Shown: positions 36,188-45,194, counted from the stretch's first letter. The stretch: 64,000 nt of DNA from Nocardioides daedukensis (GCF_013408415.1 NZ_JACCAA010000001.1:1364001-1428000); one strand, 5' to 3'. Notes: a model not told the origin generated them from the sequence alone. Program-made: numbers and translations.

Positions 36188-36601
36188 ATGAGCACTCCCG
36201 CCGCACTGGGCCTGCCCCGCTGGCACGCCCTGGCCAAGTCCCGTGACACCAGTGCCTTGGGCGAGATGATCGCCCAGGACGCCGTCTTCCGCTCGCCCGC
36301 GGTGCACACCCCGCAGGCGGGCCACGACGTGGTCGCCCTCTACCTGACCGGCGCGGTCAACGTGCTCGGCGAGCACCTGGAATATCTCGACGAGTGGGTC
36401 CGCGAGCGAGACGCGATCCTGGAGTTCCGGACCCGCATCGGCGACGTGGAGATCTCCGGCATCGACCGGATCACCTGGGACGAGGCGGGCAGGATCGTCG
36501 ACTTCACCGTGCTGATCAGGCCGCTCAAGGCGCTCAACACCGTGATCGAGAAGATGGGCGAGGAGCTGACCCGGCTGGTCGCCGAGGTCACGCCCGACTG
36601 A
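36188..36601 (+). CDS. SnoaL/NTF2-like protein
   Basis: A 137-residue small cone-shaped NTF2-fold protein; FTVLIRPLKALN near the C-terminus is a frequent ending in SnoaL-like proteins. The ATG at 36188 is preferred to an upstream in-frame start at 36176 because of length. It ends 14 bp inside the convergent ZIP transporter gene. No specific ligand can be named. Confidence 0.72.
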   Translation: MSTPAALGLPRWHALAKSRDTSALGEMIAQDAVFRSPAVHTPQAGHDVVALYLTGAVNVLGEHLEYLDEWVRERDAILEFRTRIGDVEISGIDRITWDEAGRIVDFTVLIRPLKALNTVIEKMGEELTRLVAEVTPD

Positions 36602-37337
36602 TCGCGAAGGCCGTCACGAAGCCGAGAGTGGCGATCAGCCCAGCGTAGAGGTGCGTCCTCTCGAAGGCCTCGGGAATCATCGTGTCCGCCACCATCGCCA
36701 GGATCGCTCCGGCCGCGACGGCGGTGATCACCGCGATCAGCGACCCGGGAGCGCCGTCGAGCAGGAGCACCCCGAGCATCCCGGCCAGGCCGCTGGCCAC
36801 AGCGATCGCGGTCCAGACCCCGAAGACATAACGGGCACTGCGCCCGTTGGCCTTCATCCCCGCAGAGCTGGAGAGACCCTCAGGCACGTTGGAGATGAAG
36901 ATCGCGGCCAGCACCGGCACACCGATGCCTCCGCCGCCGAGCAGTGAGAGACCGAGCACCACCGATTCGGGCACCCCGTCGAGCAGCGCCCCGACGGCGA
37001 TCGCCGTCCCGCTCCCGCCCTGCTCCTGCTCGCTCGGCTGCTGCTCGCCAGAACGCTTGCGGTGCCGGGCACCCCGGCGAGCCAGGGCGACGTTGGCCAC
37101 GACATAGACTGCGGCACCGCCGAGGAAGCCACCGACCGTGGGCCACAGACCGCCGATTCTCTCGGCCTCGTCGACCAGGTCGAAGGAGAGCGCGGAGATC
37201 AGCACACCTGCACCGAAGGCCATGATCCCGGCCACCAGGTGACGCGGCACCCGGACGAACCAGGCGACCAGGGCGCCGAGCACCAGCGCTCCACCGGCCA
37301 GCAGGCCCCACAGGCCCGCCTGTGCCCAGACCGGCAT
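36588..37337 (-). CDS. ZIP family metal transporter
   Basis: A 249-residue membrane protein with about eight membrane segments and a hydrophilic loop of about 30 residues (81-110) after the third. The ZIP helix motifs are visible as GALLDGVPESVVLG and FISNVPEGLSSSAG, which supply the metal-site Asp/Glu/Asn but lack the usual His of HNxPEG. Substrate is probably zinc or another divalent metal. The ATG lies 10 bp after the VWA gene, so it may share its transcript. Confidence 0.83.
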   Translation of the reverse strand: MPVWAQAGLWGLLAGGALVLGALVAWFVRVPRHLVAGIMAFGAGVLISALSFDLVDEAERIGGLWPTVGGFLGGAAVYVVANVALARRGARHRKRSGEQQPSEQEQGGSGTAIAVGALLDGVPESVVLGLSLLGGGGIGVPVLAAIFISNVPEGLSSSAGMKANGRSARYVFGVWTAIAVASGLAGMLGVLLLDGAPGSLIAVITAVAAGAILAMVADTMIPEAFERTHLYAGLIATLGFVTAFAISRA

Positions 37338-37347
37338 CAGCGCATCC

Positions 37348-39399
37348 TCACTCAGACACCCAGGAGCCGCGGCCGCCGCCCCAACCACCGAAGTCGCGAT
37401 AGCTGGCCCGGGGGCCACGCGAGCCGAGGTAGGAGCCGACCACGGCCGCACCGAGGTCGTCCAGCTCGGGCGCCACCACGTTGCCGTCCACGCGCTTGGC
37501 CATCGAGTCGATGAACCGGGCCAGTCCGGGATCGTCACCCAGCCGGAAGAACGTGGTCTGGGCGCCGAGCCGTCCGGCGTTGTCGAGCTCGCGGATGCTG
37601 TGCGCGATGGTCAGCGGGTGCGGCGGATATTCGAACCACACCTCGCCACTGGACTCCAGGTGCGCGGTCGGTTCCCCGTCGGTGACGATCAGTAGCACCG
37701 GCTGGGCGTTGGGGTGCTTGCGGAAGTGCCGGTTGGCCAGGAGCAGTCCGTGGTGCAGGTTGGTCCCCTTGTCCCAGAACGCGTCCTTGGCGGTCAGCTC
37801 CTCGATCTCCATCACCTGGGCGTGCCTACCGAAGCCGATCAGCTCCAGGTGGTCACCACGGAACCGGCTCTTGATCAAGGTGTGCAGCGCCAGGGCCGTC
37901 CGCTTCATCGGGACCCAGCGGCCGTCCATCGCCATCGAGAACGACGTGTCGACCAGCAGTGCCACGGCTGCCTGGGTGCGCGCCTCGGTCTCGGTGACCT
38001 CGACGTCGCGGATGTCGAGGCGTACGCCGGTGCGAGGGTCACCACCCTCCTCGACCGTGCGGAGTACGGCGTTGTTCACCGTGCGCGGGATGTCCCACGG
38101 CTCGGTGTCCCCGAAGGCCCACTCCCGGGTCGAGCCGCTGCGCTCGCCGGCAGCGCCTGACTGGCGCACGTCGCGCGCGCCCTGGCGACCCGACATCCGG
38201 TTGGCGACGTCCTTGAGCAATGCCTTGCCGAGCTGCCGCATCGCCTTGGGTGAGAGTCGGTAGTTGCCGGTCGAGTCCTTCTTCAGGTAGCCGGTCTCGC
38301 GCAGCGCCTTCTCCAGCTCGGCCAGCTTGCGGGCATCGACCGCCGCATCGTCGCCCAGCTGGCGGGCCAGCTTGTCGAGATCGAGATCATCCATCCGCGC
38401 TCCGGCATAGCTCTGCGACAGCTGGTCGAAGAGCTCGTCGAGCTCGGCCAGGTCCTGGAGGGCTCCGGTGCCGTCGCCCAGGCCCATCCCCTGCTCGCCC
38501 TCGAACCGCTCCGACCCGCTCCAGTCCTCGCCGGGCCGCGCGGCCTGCAGGTTGGCGTCGAGCCGGGAGAGCTGCTCGGCCAGCTGTGGCGAGCCGAACG
38601 CCTGGGCGGAGAGCTGCATCAGCTCCTCGCGCTGCTCGGGGCTCATCGAGTTGAGCATCCGCTGGGCTGCGGCGGAGCGCTTGGCCAGGGCGTCGAGCAG
38701 CTCGTCGATGTCGCGCGGGTTCTCCGGGAAGAACTCACCGTGCTTGTCCATGAACGCGGAGAAGGCCCTGTCAACTGCCTGGGTGTCCTCCTGTGTTCTT
38801 GCTTGGGCGTGCTTCTCCAGCAGGCCGTTGAGGTCCTCGAGCATCTCGTTGATGGCCTCGCGGTCCTCGTCGGTCGCGTTCTCCATCGCCTGCTTCATCC
38901 CGGCGAAGCGCTGGTCCAGCAGCTCGCGTCCGAGCAGGTCCTTGATCTGCTCGTAGGACTCACGCGCCGCGTCGCTCTGCCAGTCATAGCCGGACAGGTC
39001 GGAGACCGCAGCCGCGGTCGAGGCGGGCAGGTTCTCCAGCTGCATCTCCCTGAACGACCTGTCGTCGTCATCCAGGTGGATGTCGCGGGCCAGCTGCTTG
39101 CGCTCCTCCAGGACGGCCTTGTCGAGGAGCTCCTTGACCTCGTTCATCGTGCCGTCGAGGTTGTTGCGCTGGAGCAGGTCGCGCCTCTTCTCCGCGATCT
39201 TGCGGGCCAGGGCGTCCAGGCCGCGCTGGTCCTTGCTGCCGCGGCGCAGGAACTCGCTCATCGCTCGCTCCGGCGAGTAGCCGGCCATCACGTCCTCGCC
39301 GATGGCGTCCAGCGCCTCGGACAGGTCGACCGGGGGCGCCAGCGGATCTGGGCCGCCCGCATAGCGGCCATAGCGTGACGAGGCGGGACGCGAGGTCAT
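37348..39399 (-). CDS. VWA-domain protein, partner of the AAA+ ATPase
   Basis: A 683-residue cytosolic protein. The long N-terminal region (about 1-430) is helical and strongly charged. The C-terminal von Willebrand A domain has a complete MIDAS start, D484-T-S-F-S488. It is translated by ATGA overlap with the AAA+ gene upstream. Such pairs resemble the BchI/BchD and MoxR/CoxE chaperones, which remodel proteins or insert metals. The M. tuberculosis pair Rv0958/Rv0959 has the same layout (from memory). Confidence 0.85.
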   Translation of the reverse strand: MTSRPASSRYGRYAGGPDPLAPPVDLSEALDAIGEDVMAGYSPERAMSEFLRRGSKDQRGLDALARKIAEKRRDLLQRNNLDGTMNEVKELLDKAVLEERKQLARDIHLDDDDRSFREMQLENLPASTAAAVSDLSGYDWQSDAARESYEQIKDLLGRELLDQRFAGMKQAMENATDEDREAINEMLEDLNGLLEKHAQARTQEDTQAVDRAFSAFMDKHGEFFPENPRDIDELLDALAKRSAAAQRMLNSMSPEQREELMQLSAQAFGSPQLAEQLSRLDANLQAARPGEDWSGSERFEGEQGMGLGDGTGALQDLAELDELFDQLSQSYAGARMDDLDLDKLARQLGDDAAVDARKLAELEKALRETGYLKKDSTGNYRLSPKAMRQLGKALLKDVANRMSGRQGARDVRQSGAAGERSGSTREWAFGDTEPWDIPRTVNNAVLRTVEEGGDPRTGVRLDIRDVEVTETEARTQAAVALLVDTSFSMAMDGRWVPMKRTALALHTLIKSRFRGDHLELIGFGRHAQVMEIEELTAKDAFWDKGTNLHHGLLLANRHFRKHPNAQPVLLIVTDGEPTAHLESSGEVWFEYPPHPLTIAHSIRELDNAGRLGAQTTFFRLGDDPGLARFIDSMAKRVDGNVVAPELDDLGAAVVGSYLGSRGPRASYRDFGGWGGGRGSWVSE

Positions 39400-40787
39400 T
39401 GGGCGTACGTCGTCTCGCCCGTGTCGGTGGACTCCTTGCTGACCTTGCGGGCCAGGAAGAGCCCTTCCAGTCCGAGCTCGATCGCGCTGGCCCGCTCACC
39501 GGCGTTGGTCGCCCCGAACCGCTCCATGATCACCTCATAGAGGTCCGACTCCCCCAGCACCGGCAGGGCGTCGAGCACCTCGAGTGCGGTGACCTGCTCA
39601 CCGGTGGTGATCGCGGCACCGTCCTCGATGGCGTTGATCAGCAGCGCGAAGTCGATCCCGCGGAACTTGCCGCGGACGGTCTCGGCGATCGACGTACGCA
39701 GCAGGTGCTCGAGGATCTGCCGCTCCCGGCCCTCCTCGCCGGACTCGAACTCGATCTTGCCGCCGAGCACGTCGACCGCGGTCTCCAGGTCGACCACCCG
39801 CGCCACGGCGTTCTCCTCACCGCGGACGGTTGCCCGGCGCAGTGCGGCCGCAGCGATCGTCTCGGCACCTGCGATCGCGAACCGCGCGCTGACACCGGAG
39901 CGCTGGTCGACCGCGCTGGACTCCCGCAGGGCACGGGTGAACCGGGCCAGCACCTCGATCAGGTGGTCGGGCACGTTGGCACTCAGGTGCGCCTCCTGGC
40001 GGATCACCGACACCTCGGCGTCGAGTGCCGCCGGATAGTGGGTGCGGATCTCAGCACCGAAGCGGTCCTTGAGCGGGGTGATGATCCGCCCACGGTTGGT
40101 GTAGTCCTCGGGGTTGGCGCTGGCCACGACGAGCACGTCCAGGGGCAGGCGCAGCACATAGCCGCGCACCTGGATGTCGCGCTCCTCCATCACGTTGAGC
40201 ATCGCCACCTGGATCCGCTCGGCCAGGTCGGGCAGTTCGTTGATCGCCACGATTCCCCGGTGGCTGCGCGGGATCAGGCCGAAGTGGATGGTCTCCGGGT
40301 CACCCAGCGAGCGTCCCTCGGCGACCTTCATCGGGTCGACGTCGCCGATCAGGTCGGCCACCGAGGTGTCCGGGGTGGCCAGCTTCTCGGCGTACCGCTC
40401 GTCGCGGTGACGCCACGCCACGGGCAGGTCGTCCCCCAGCTCGGCCGCGCGACGGATCGAGGCCGGGGTGATCGGATCGAAGGGGTGCTCGCCGAGCTCG
40501 CTGCCCTCGATGACGGGGCTCCACTCGTCGAGCAGGCCGACCATGGTGCGCAGCAGCCGGGTCTTGCCCTGGCCGCGCTCGCCGAGCAGCACGATGTCGT
40601 GGCCGGCAATGATGGCGCGCTCGACCTGCGGGATCACCGTCGACTCGAAGCCGTGCAGGCCGGGCCACGGGTCCTCGCCCTTGGCCAACAGGGCCAGCAG
40701 GTTGTCGCGGAGTTCACTGCGGAGGTCTTTGAGCTCGTGGCCGGAGGCGCGGAGCTCGCCGAGGGTCTTGATGTCGGGAGAAGTCAC
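39396..40787 (-). CDS. AAA+ ATPase, magnesium-chelatase-like
   Basis: A 463-residue AAA+ protein of the chelatase/MoxR superfamily with Walker A GERGQGKT (about residues 68-75) and Walker B GIVAINELPDLAE, followed by a sensor SANPEDYTNRG. No bacteriochlorophyll or cobalamin gene is near, so it is more likely a general ATPase working with the VWA protein than a tetrapyrrole chelatase. GTG at 40787 is chosen because the frame upstream is out of the way of the convergent-strand gene start. Confidence 0.86.
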   Translation of the reverse strand: MTSPDIKTLGELRASGHELKDLRSELRDNLLALLAKGEDPWPGLHGFESTVIPQVERAIIAGHDIVLLGERGQGKTRLLRTMVGLLDEWSPVIEGSELGEHPFDPITPASIRRAAELGDDLPVAWRHRDERYAEKLATPDTSVADLIGDVDPMKVAEGRSLGDPETIHFGLIPRSHRGIVAINELPDLAERIQVAMLNVMEERDIQVRGYVLRLPLDVLVVASANPEDYTNRGRIITPLKDRFGAEIRTHYPAALDAEVSVIRQEAHLSANVPDHLIEVLARFTRALRESSAVDQRSGVSARFAIAGAETIAAAALRRATVRGEENAVARVVDLETAVDVLGGKIEFESGEEGRERQILEHLLRTSIAETVRGKFRGIDFALLINAIEDGAAITTGEQVTALEVLDALPVLGESDLYEVIMERFGATNAGERASAIELGLEGLFLARKVSKESTDTGETTYAQ

Positions 40788-40810
40788 GGGCCCCACGCTA
40801 GCCCGCTCGT

Positions 40811-41314
40811 TCAACGGGCGCTGTCGGACGTGAGATCGCAGAACATCACGTGCAGGCCGACGAAGCCGTGCGCGGTGGAACGGAACGCTCCGGGCACCGT
40901 GCCGACGATCTCGAAGCCCAACGACTGCCACAGCCGCACTGCCGCCGTGTTCGTCTCGACCACGGCGTTGAACTGGATGCCGCGAAAACCGTTCTCGCGG
41001 TGCCACGCGACGACGTGCTCCCCCAGCCGGCGACCGACGCCCCGGCCACGCGCGGCCGGGGAGACGATGAAGCTCGCAGTGCCGATGTGGTCACCGAACG
41101 AGGGGCGGTTCGGGCCCATCTTGGCCGTGCCCAGGACGACCCCGTCCTCCTCGAGCACAACGGTGGCACCCGGTGGTTGTTCCACCCACAGTGCCTGCGC
41201 CTGCTCGCTGGTCAGCTCGATCGGATAGGCATAGGTCTCACCCGCCAGCACGGTCTCGATCCAGAACGGCCAGATCTGCGCCCAGTCCGCGTCGGTGACA
41301 GGGCGGATGGTCAT
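40811..41314 (-). CDS. GNAT family N-acetyltransferase
   Basis: A 167-residue GNAT enzyme with the acetyl-CoA motif ARGRGVGRRLGEH and the following NAVVETNTAAVRLWQSLGF segment, as in phosphinothricin-type acetyltransferases. It probably acetylates a small amine or a protein N-terminus. It starts by ATGA overlap with the DinB-like gene upstream. Confidence 0.87.
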   Translation of the reverse strand: MTIRPVTDADWAQIWPFWIETVLAGETYAYPIELTSEQAQALWVEQPPGATVVLEEDGVVLGTAKMGPNRPSFGDHIGTASFIVSPAARGRGVGRRLGEHVVAWHRENGFRGIQFNAVVETNTAAVRLWQSLGFEIVGTVPGAFRSTAHGFVGLHVMFCDLTSDSAR

Positions 41315-41835
41315 TCGCCGGTCTGCCCGTCGATCGCCTCGCGGATCAGGTCGGCGTGGCCGTTGTGCCGGGCATATTCCTCGATCATGTGCAGGATGAT
41401 CCAGCGCAGGCTGAACTTCCCCTCTCCGGTGCGCCGGCTGGTCTGCACCGAGGGCGTCTCCAGGGGGTCGCCCAGGTCGAGGATCGCGTCGCTGGCCGCC
41501 ACCGACTCGTCGAAGAGGCGACGAAGGTCCTCGGGGCTGTCGTGCTTGGCGGAATGCCAGTCCCAGTCGGCATCGGCGTCCCAGTCGACGCTGTCCCACG
41601 GCGCCACGTCTGGGTTGCCCTTGAACACGTGGGAGAACCAGTTGGACTCGACCAGGGCGAGGTGCTTCATCATTCCGCCCAGGGTCATCTCGCTCGGCGC
41701 CAGCGCCGAGTCGAGCTGCTCGGCGTCGAGGCCGGCGCACTTGGAGCGAAAAGTGTCGCGGTGATAGTCGAGGAAGGCACGCATCATGGTGGCTTCGTCC
41801 CCGTACAGTGGCGGATCGATCCGTTCGGCGCTCAT
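41311..41835 (-). CDS. DinB family protein (DUF664)
   Basis: A 174-residue four-helix-bundle protein of the DinB/DUF664 superfamily. The metal-site histidines are visible in MMKHLALVE and in EEYARHNGHADLIRE. In actinobacteria several such proteins are mycothiol-dependent transferases; the presence of mca shows that mycothiol is used here, so this is a reasonable candidate. It is divergent from the YchJ-like gene with 17 bp between. Confidence 0.83.
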   Translation of the reverse strand: MSAERIDPPLYGDEATMMRAFLDYHRDTFRSKCAGLDAEQLDSALAPSEMTLGGMMKHLALVESNWFSHVFKGNPDVAPWDSVDWDADADWDWHSAKHDSPEDLRRLFDESVAASDAILDLGDPLETPSVQTSRRTGEGKFSLRWIILHMIEEYARHNGHADLIREAIDGQTGE

Positions 41836-41852
41836 CCGGTTACGGTACCCAC

Positions 41853-42254
41853 ATGTCTGGCCTCCCCTTCGGCTCGCGCGGCGCTGCTGAGTGCCCGTGC
41901 GGCAGCGGAACGACGTACGACGCCTGCTGCGGGCGATTCCACCGCGGCGCCGAGGCTGCGCCCACCGCGCAGGCGTTGATGCGTTCGCGCTATGCGGCCT
42001 ATGCGGTCGATGACCTCGACTACGTGTTCCGCACCTGGCATCCGCGGACCCGTCCCGAGCTCCCGAAGCAGCAGCCCGGCACGACCTGGCTCGCGCTGGA
42101 GATCCTCGACGTCGTCGACGGCGGCCGCAGCGACGAGACCGGCGTGGTCGAGTTCCGCGCGCACTATCGCGACGCCTCGGGCACCGACGCCCTGCATGAG
42201 CGGAGCACCTTCGCCCGCCGGGCCGGGCGCTGGTTCTACGTCACGGCCGAGTGA
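41853..42254 (+). CDS. YchJ-family SEC-C motif protein
   Basis: A 133-residue protein of the UPF0225/YchJ family. It begins with the zinc-binding SEC-C motif CPCGSGTTYDACCGRFH and continues with an NTF2-like domain (LMRSRYAAYAVDDLDYVFRTW). SEC-C motifs bind zinc and often proteins; the function is unknown. The ATG at 41853 places the motif near the N-terminus. Its stop codon abuts the convergent YigZ stop. Confidence 0.86.
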   Translation: MSGLPFGSRGAAECPCGSGTTYDACCGRFHRGAEAAPTAQALMRSRYAAYAVDDLDYVFRTWHPRTRPELPKQQPGTTWLALEILDVVDGGRSDETGVVEFRAHYRDASGTDALHERSTFARRAGRWFYVTAE

Positions 42255-42878
42255 TCAGGCGTCGACCCACCGAGAGCCGACCTCGAGCGGCTCTGCCACT
42301 CCGGCGGTGAGCTCGGCGAGCAGTCCGTCGAGGTCCGTCCCACCGTCTGCCGGCACGCCGAGCAACAGCGTGACGCTGGCGGCGTACGTCGTCTCCAGCA
42401 CGGCCACTCCGCGCTGACGCAGCTCCGTCTCGAGGCGCCCTGCCTCGGCGTGCGAGACCTCGACCAGGTGCTCGATCACCAAGCGACGCTGGAGCGTTCC
42501 GGCCTGCTCCAGGCCGGCACGGACGGCGTCGCCATAGGCACGGACCAGGCCGCCGGCACCCAGCAACACGCCGCCGAACCAGCGGGTGACCACGGCGACG
42601 ACGTCGCAGACCTCGTGGCCGCGGAGCACCTCGAGCATCGGCGCACCTGCCGTGCCGGCCGGCTCACCGTCGTCGTTGGAGCGCTGGAGGGCACCGTCGG
42701 GACCGAGCACGAAGGCCGAGCAGGTGTGCCGCGCATCCCAGTGCTCCTTGCGCAGCCGATCGATCACCGCACGGGCGGCGCCCTCGTCCTCGACACGGGC
42801 CAGAGTGCACAGGAATCGCGATCGCTTGACCTCGATCTCGACCGACGCGTCGCGGGCGAGGGTCAGATATCCGCTCAC
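42255..42878 (-). CDS. YigZ/IMPACT family protein
   Basis: A 207-residue IMPACT-family protein with the signature DDGEPAGTAGAPML and TRWFGGVLLGAGGLVRAY. The C-terminal DUF1949 domain follows. Family members bind RNA or the ribosome and are linked to stress control of translation. GTG at 42878 overlaps the stop of the TSUP gene as GTGA. Confidence 0.88.
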   Translation of the reverse strand: MSGYLTLARDASVEIEVKRSRFLCTLARVEDEGAARAVIDRLRKEHWDARHTCSAFVLGPDGALQRSNDDGEPAGTAGAPMLEVLRGHEVCDVVAVVTRWFGGVLLGAGGLVRAYGDAVRAGLEQAGTLQRRLVIEHLVEVSHAEAGRLETELRQRGVAVLETTYAASVTLLLGVPADGGTDLDGLLAELTAGVAEPLEVGSRWVDA

Positions 42879-43654
42879 CACAGGCCCGCCACGTCGCCGC
42901 CGATCCGGACGATGAACGCGGACACCACCACGATGAAGAACACCCGCACGAACGTCGCACCCTTGGCGATCGCGCTCCGGGCTCCGATGTAGCCGCCGGC
43001 CAGGTTGGCCAGGCCCATCAACAGGCCGATCTTCCACATCACTGCACCCTGCGGGATGAAGACGACGAGCGAGGCCAGGTTGGTGGCCCAGTTGGCCAGC
43101 TTGGCCTTCGCGGAGGCCTCGAGGAAGTTGTAGCCGAGCAGGCCGACCAACGTGAAGACGAAGAAGGAGCCGGTTCCCGGTCCGAGCGCTCCGTCATAGA
43201 ACCCGATCACCAGACCGGTGATCATCGCCCCGAACGTGTGGTGGCGACCTTCGAACCGGAGCTCGGTCAGCTGGCCCACATCCGGCTTGAACAGCACGTA
43301 GGCGCCGACCACCACCAGGACGGCGAGGATGATCGGGTTGAACGCCGATTCCGGGATCAGCGAGGCCACCGCCGCACCCGCTGCCGCGCCGAGGAAGGCG
43401 AACGCCATCAGCGGCAGGAACGTCTTCGGGTCCGGCTTGATCCGTCGATAGAAGGTCGCCGAGCTGACCGTCGTGCCGCAGAAGCTCGCCAGCTTGTTGG
43501 TCGCCAGCAGCTGCACCGGTGACGCGCCGGGCAGGCCGATGACCAGGGCCGGCAACTGGATCAGGCCACCGCCACCCACGACCGCGTCCACGAAGCCCGC
43601 AGCCACTGCGGCCAGCACCAGGAGCAGGACGACGGTCAAGGACGGCTCGGGCAC
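42875..43654 (-). CDS. TSUP family transporter (TauE/SafE-type)
   Basis: A 259-residue membrane protein with about eight helices in two repeats. The first repeat starts VDAVVGGGGLIQLP and the second contains GFYDGALGPGTGSF, the TauE/SafE hallmarks. Members move sulfite, sulfoacetate or other organosulfur anions out of the cell. It may serve the sulfur genes in the window (metB, cbs), but the substrate is not shown by sequence. GTG start. Confidence 0.87.
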   Translation of the reverse strand: MPEPSLTVVLLLVLAAVAAGFVDAVVGGGGLIQLPALVIGLPGASPVQLLATNKLASFCGTTVSSATFYRRIKPDPKTFLPLMAFAFLGAAAGAAVASLIPESAFNPIILAVLVVVGAYVLFKPDVGQLTELRFEGRHHTFGAMITGLVIGFYDGALGPGTGSFFVFTLVGLLGYNFLEASAKAKLANWATNLASLVVFIPQGAVMWKIGLLMGLANLAGGYIGARSAIAKGATFVRVFFIVVVSAFIVRIGGDVAGLW

Positions 43655-43729
43655 CCACCGAGACTAACGGCGGGTGTCCGAGCGGTCAGACCGGCGGTCA
43701 GGTCGGTCGTCAGTCAGATCGTGCTGCAC

Positions 43730-44260
43730 TCACATCCGGCGACACTGGCCCTCCTTGTTGCCCTGGACCTTGTTCCCCCAGCCCGTCGGAGCGGGGTAGT
43801 TGGACTTGCACTGCAGGTTTCCGTCGACCACGTTGCGGCTCACCGAGAACCGGCCACGGTTGCTGAACAGCTGGATGTCACCGTCCACGCGAGCCTGGTT
43901 GATGACTCCACCGCGATAACCGCTCGACCTGAGCTGGATGTTTCCCTCGATCGTCGAGTGCCGGGTCGAGCTCGACTTCACGTCGACGCGGCGAGTCTTC
44001 CAACCCTGGATGTCACCGTCCACCCGCACTCCGCGAGCGTTCAGGGTGGAGCTGCTGGAGAGTTTGATGTTGCCCTTCACGTTCGTGTGGACCAACGTGC
44101 ACGTCGCGCCTGTGGGGACGTGGATGTTGCCGTCGACAGTGGTCCTTCCGATGGTGCCGCGGCAGGTCCGGTCGTCCGCGTTCGCGGGAGCCGCGACGCC
44201 GAGCGAGCCCAGGGCGGCGAGGATCGGCAGGGCGGCAATCAGGGCCAGGATGCGTTTCAT
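43730..44260 (-). CDS. Secreted protein with seven VxGxI-type repeats
   Basis: A 176-residue secreted protein with a signal peptide of about 28 residues (cleavage after PANA). The mature part has seven copies of a (V/I)xG(N/D)(I/L)x motif at about 42-48, 61-67, 80-85, 104-110, 125-131, 145-151 and 165-171, spaced 19-24 residues. This periodicity is what a right-handed beta-helix or bactofilin-like strand stack would give. Mature Cys residues could cap the stack by disulfides. I know no function for it. It is divergent from the SipW-type secretion island. Confidence 0.72.
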   Translation of the reverse strand: MKRILALIAALPILAALGSLGVAAPANADDRTCRGTIGRTTVDGNIHVPTGATCTLVHTNVKGNIKLSSSSTLNARGVRVDGDIQGWKTRRVDVKSSSTRHSTIEGNIQLRSSGYRGGVINQARVDGDIQLFSNRGRFSVSRNVVDGNLQCKSNYPAPTGWGNKVQGNKEGQCRRM

Positions 44261-44310
44261 CGTGGTCAGCCTTTCGTGGGGGGATGTGTGACCACCCTGA
44301 TCAGTTCTGG

Positions 44311-44372
44311 TGAGGCATGCGTGAGGTGACGATGAGGCCGCTCTCATCGAGTGAACGCGCGGTGAACGGCCG
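44311..44372. promoter_or_regulatory. Two sets of 11-bp-period direct repeats upstream of the repeat protein
   Basis: TGAGG occurs at 44311, 44322 and 44333, exactly 11 bp apart. A second set, GTGAACGCGCG-GTGAACGGCCG at 44351-44372, reads GTTCACCGCGC-GTTCAC on the other strand, close to the PHO box of streptomycetes (tandem GTTCACC units of 11 bp). OmpR-type regulators bind such repeats. The sites lie 50-110 bp upstream of the minus-strand gene and 135-195 bp upstream of the plus-strand TasA-like gene. Confidence 0.5.
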
Positions 44373-44394
44373 CACCCGTGCGTTCTTGCGGATC

Positions 44395-44435
44395 TCTTGA
44401 GGATTCCCTGCGGAATCGCGAGCCGTTGGCTTGAG
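44395..44435. promoter_or_regulatory. CTTGAG repeats upstream of the TasA-like gene
   Basis: TCTTGAGGATTCCCTGCGG at 44395-44413 matches the double repeat upstream of the response regulator gene (46866-46886) at about 14 of 20 positions, with the second unit degenerate. A further GCTTGAG lies at 44429-44435, 34 bp on. The segment also contains GATTCC-CTGC-GGAATC. I infer a binding site for the OmpR-type regulator encoded in this island. Confidence 0.42.
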
Positions 44436-44506
44436 ATGGCCCCGGCAGAGTTCTGTTTGTCAGAGAAACCGACCAGCGGGGCTGGTCTCACCGAAGGACT
44501 CACACC

Positions 44507-45130
44507 ATGCGCACCAACACCAAGTCCGGCCGCAAGAACTCCGTCAAGATCCTCGCCTCCGCCGCCCTCGTGGTTGCCGCGGCCGGTGTCGCCGGGCTGG
44601 GCACCTACGGCTCGTTCACCTCCACCACCGCCGCCGACACCAGCGTCGGCACCGGCGTCGTCACGATGAACATGAGCTCGCAGGCCACCCGCGGCCTCGA
44701 CGTGGCCGTCACCAACATGGTCCCGACCGACACCGCCCAGCGCGCAGTCCAGCTGACTCGCTCTGCCACCTCCGAGTCGTTCGGTGGCGTCACGCTCACC
44801 ACGACGATGGCCACCGACAACCTGCTCAAGAGCGGCACGAACGGCATCAAGCTGGCCGTCGACGCCTGCTCGGTGGCGTGGGTCAAGAGCGCCACCACGA
44901 ACGACCTCACCTGCTCCGGCACCACCACCTCGGTGATTCCCCAGGGAAGCCCGCTGCTGGCCAACGTCGCGATGCCGAAGGCGCTCACCGACCTGAACAG
45001 CTCCGCCAAGGCCGCCAACCTGCGGGTGACCCTGGCGTTGCCCGAGGCCGCCGACAACACCTACCAGGGCCTCAACAACTCGGTGAACTTCAGCTTCACC
45101 GCCACACAGCGTGCCGGCGAGGCTCGCTGA
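44507..45130 (+). CDS. Secreted protein with SipW-type signal region (TasA/camelysin-like)
   Basis: A 207-residue secreted protein. The N-terminus has a basic stretch, a hydrophobic core (about 14-33) and then GTYGSFTSTTAADTSVGTG, the pattern of SipW-dependent TasA/CalY substrates. The rest is beta-rich with many Ser/Thr and one Cys pair (DACSVAW, LTCSG). It is followed 64 bp later by the matching signal peptidase gene. TasA-like proteins form surface fibres in Bacillus; whether this one polymerises is unknown. Confidence 0.77.
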   Translation: MRTNTKSGRKNSVKILASAALVVAAAGVAGLGTYGSFTSTTAADTSVGTGVVTMNMSSQATRGLDVAVTNMVPTDTAQRAVQLTRSATSESFGGVTLTTTMATDNLLKSGTNGIKLAVDACSVAWVKSATTNDLTCSGTTTSVIPQGSPLLANVAMPKALTDLNSSAKAANLRVTLALPEAADNTYQGLNNSVNFSFTATQRAGEAR

Positions 45131-45194
45131 CACACGGCCTGACTGATTGACCAGCCCCCGACAGACCCGACCAGCACCGGTGAAGGAGAAGACC

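Noticed and set aside
39396..40787. Magnesium chelatase for bacteriochlorophyll or cobaltochelatase for B12
   Set aside because: No tetrapyrrole genes are near and no large chelatase subunit is encoded; the pair fits the general AAA+/VWA chaperone class better.
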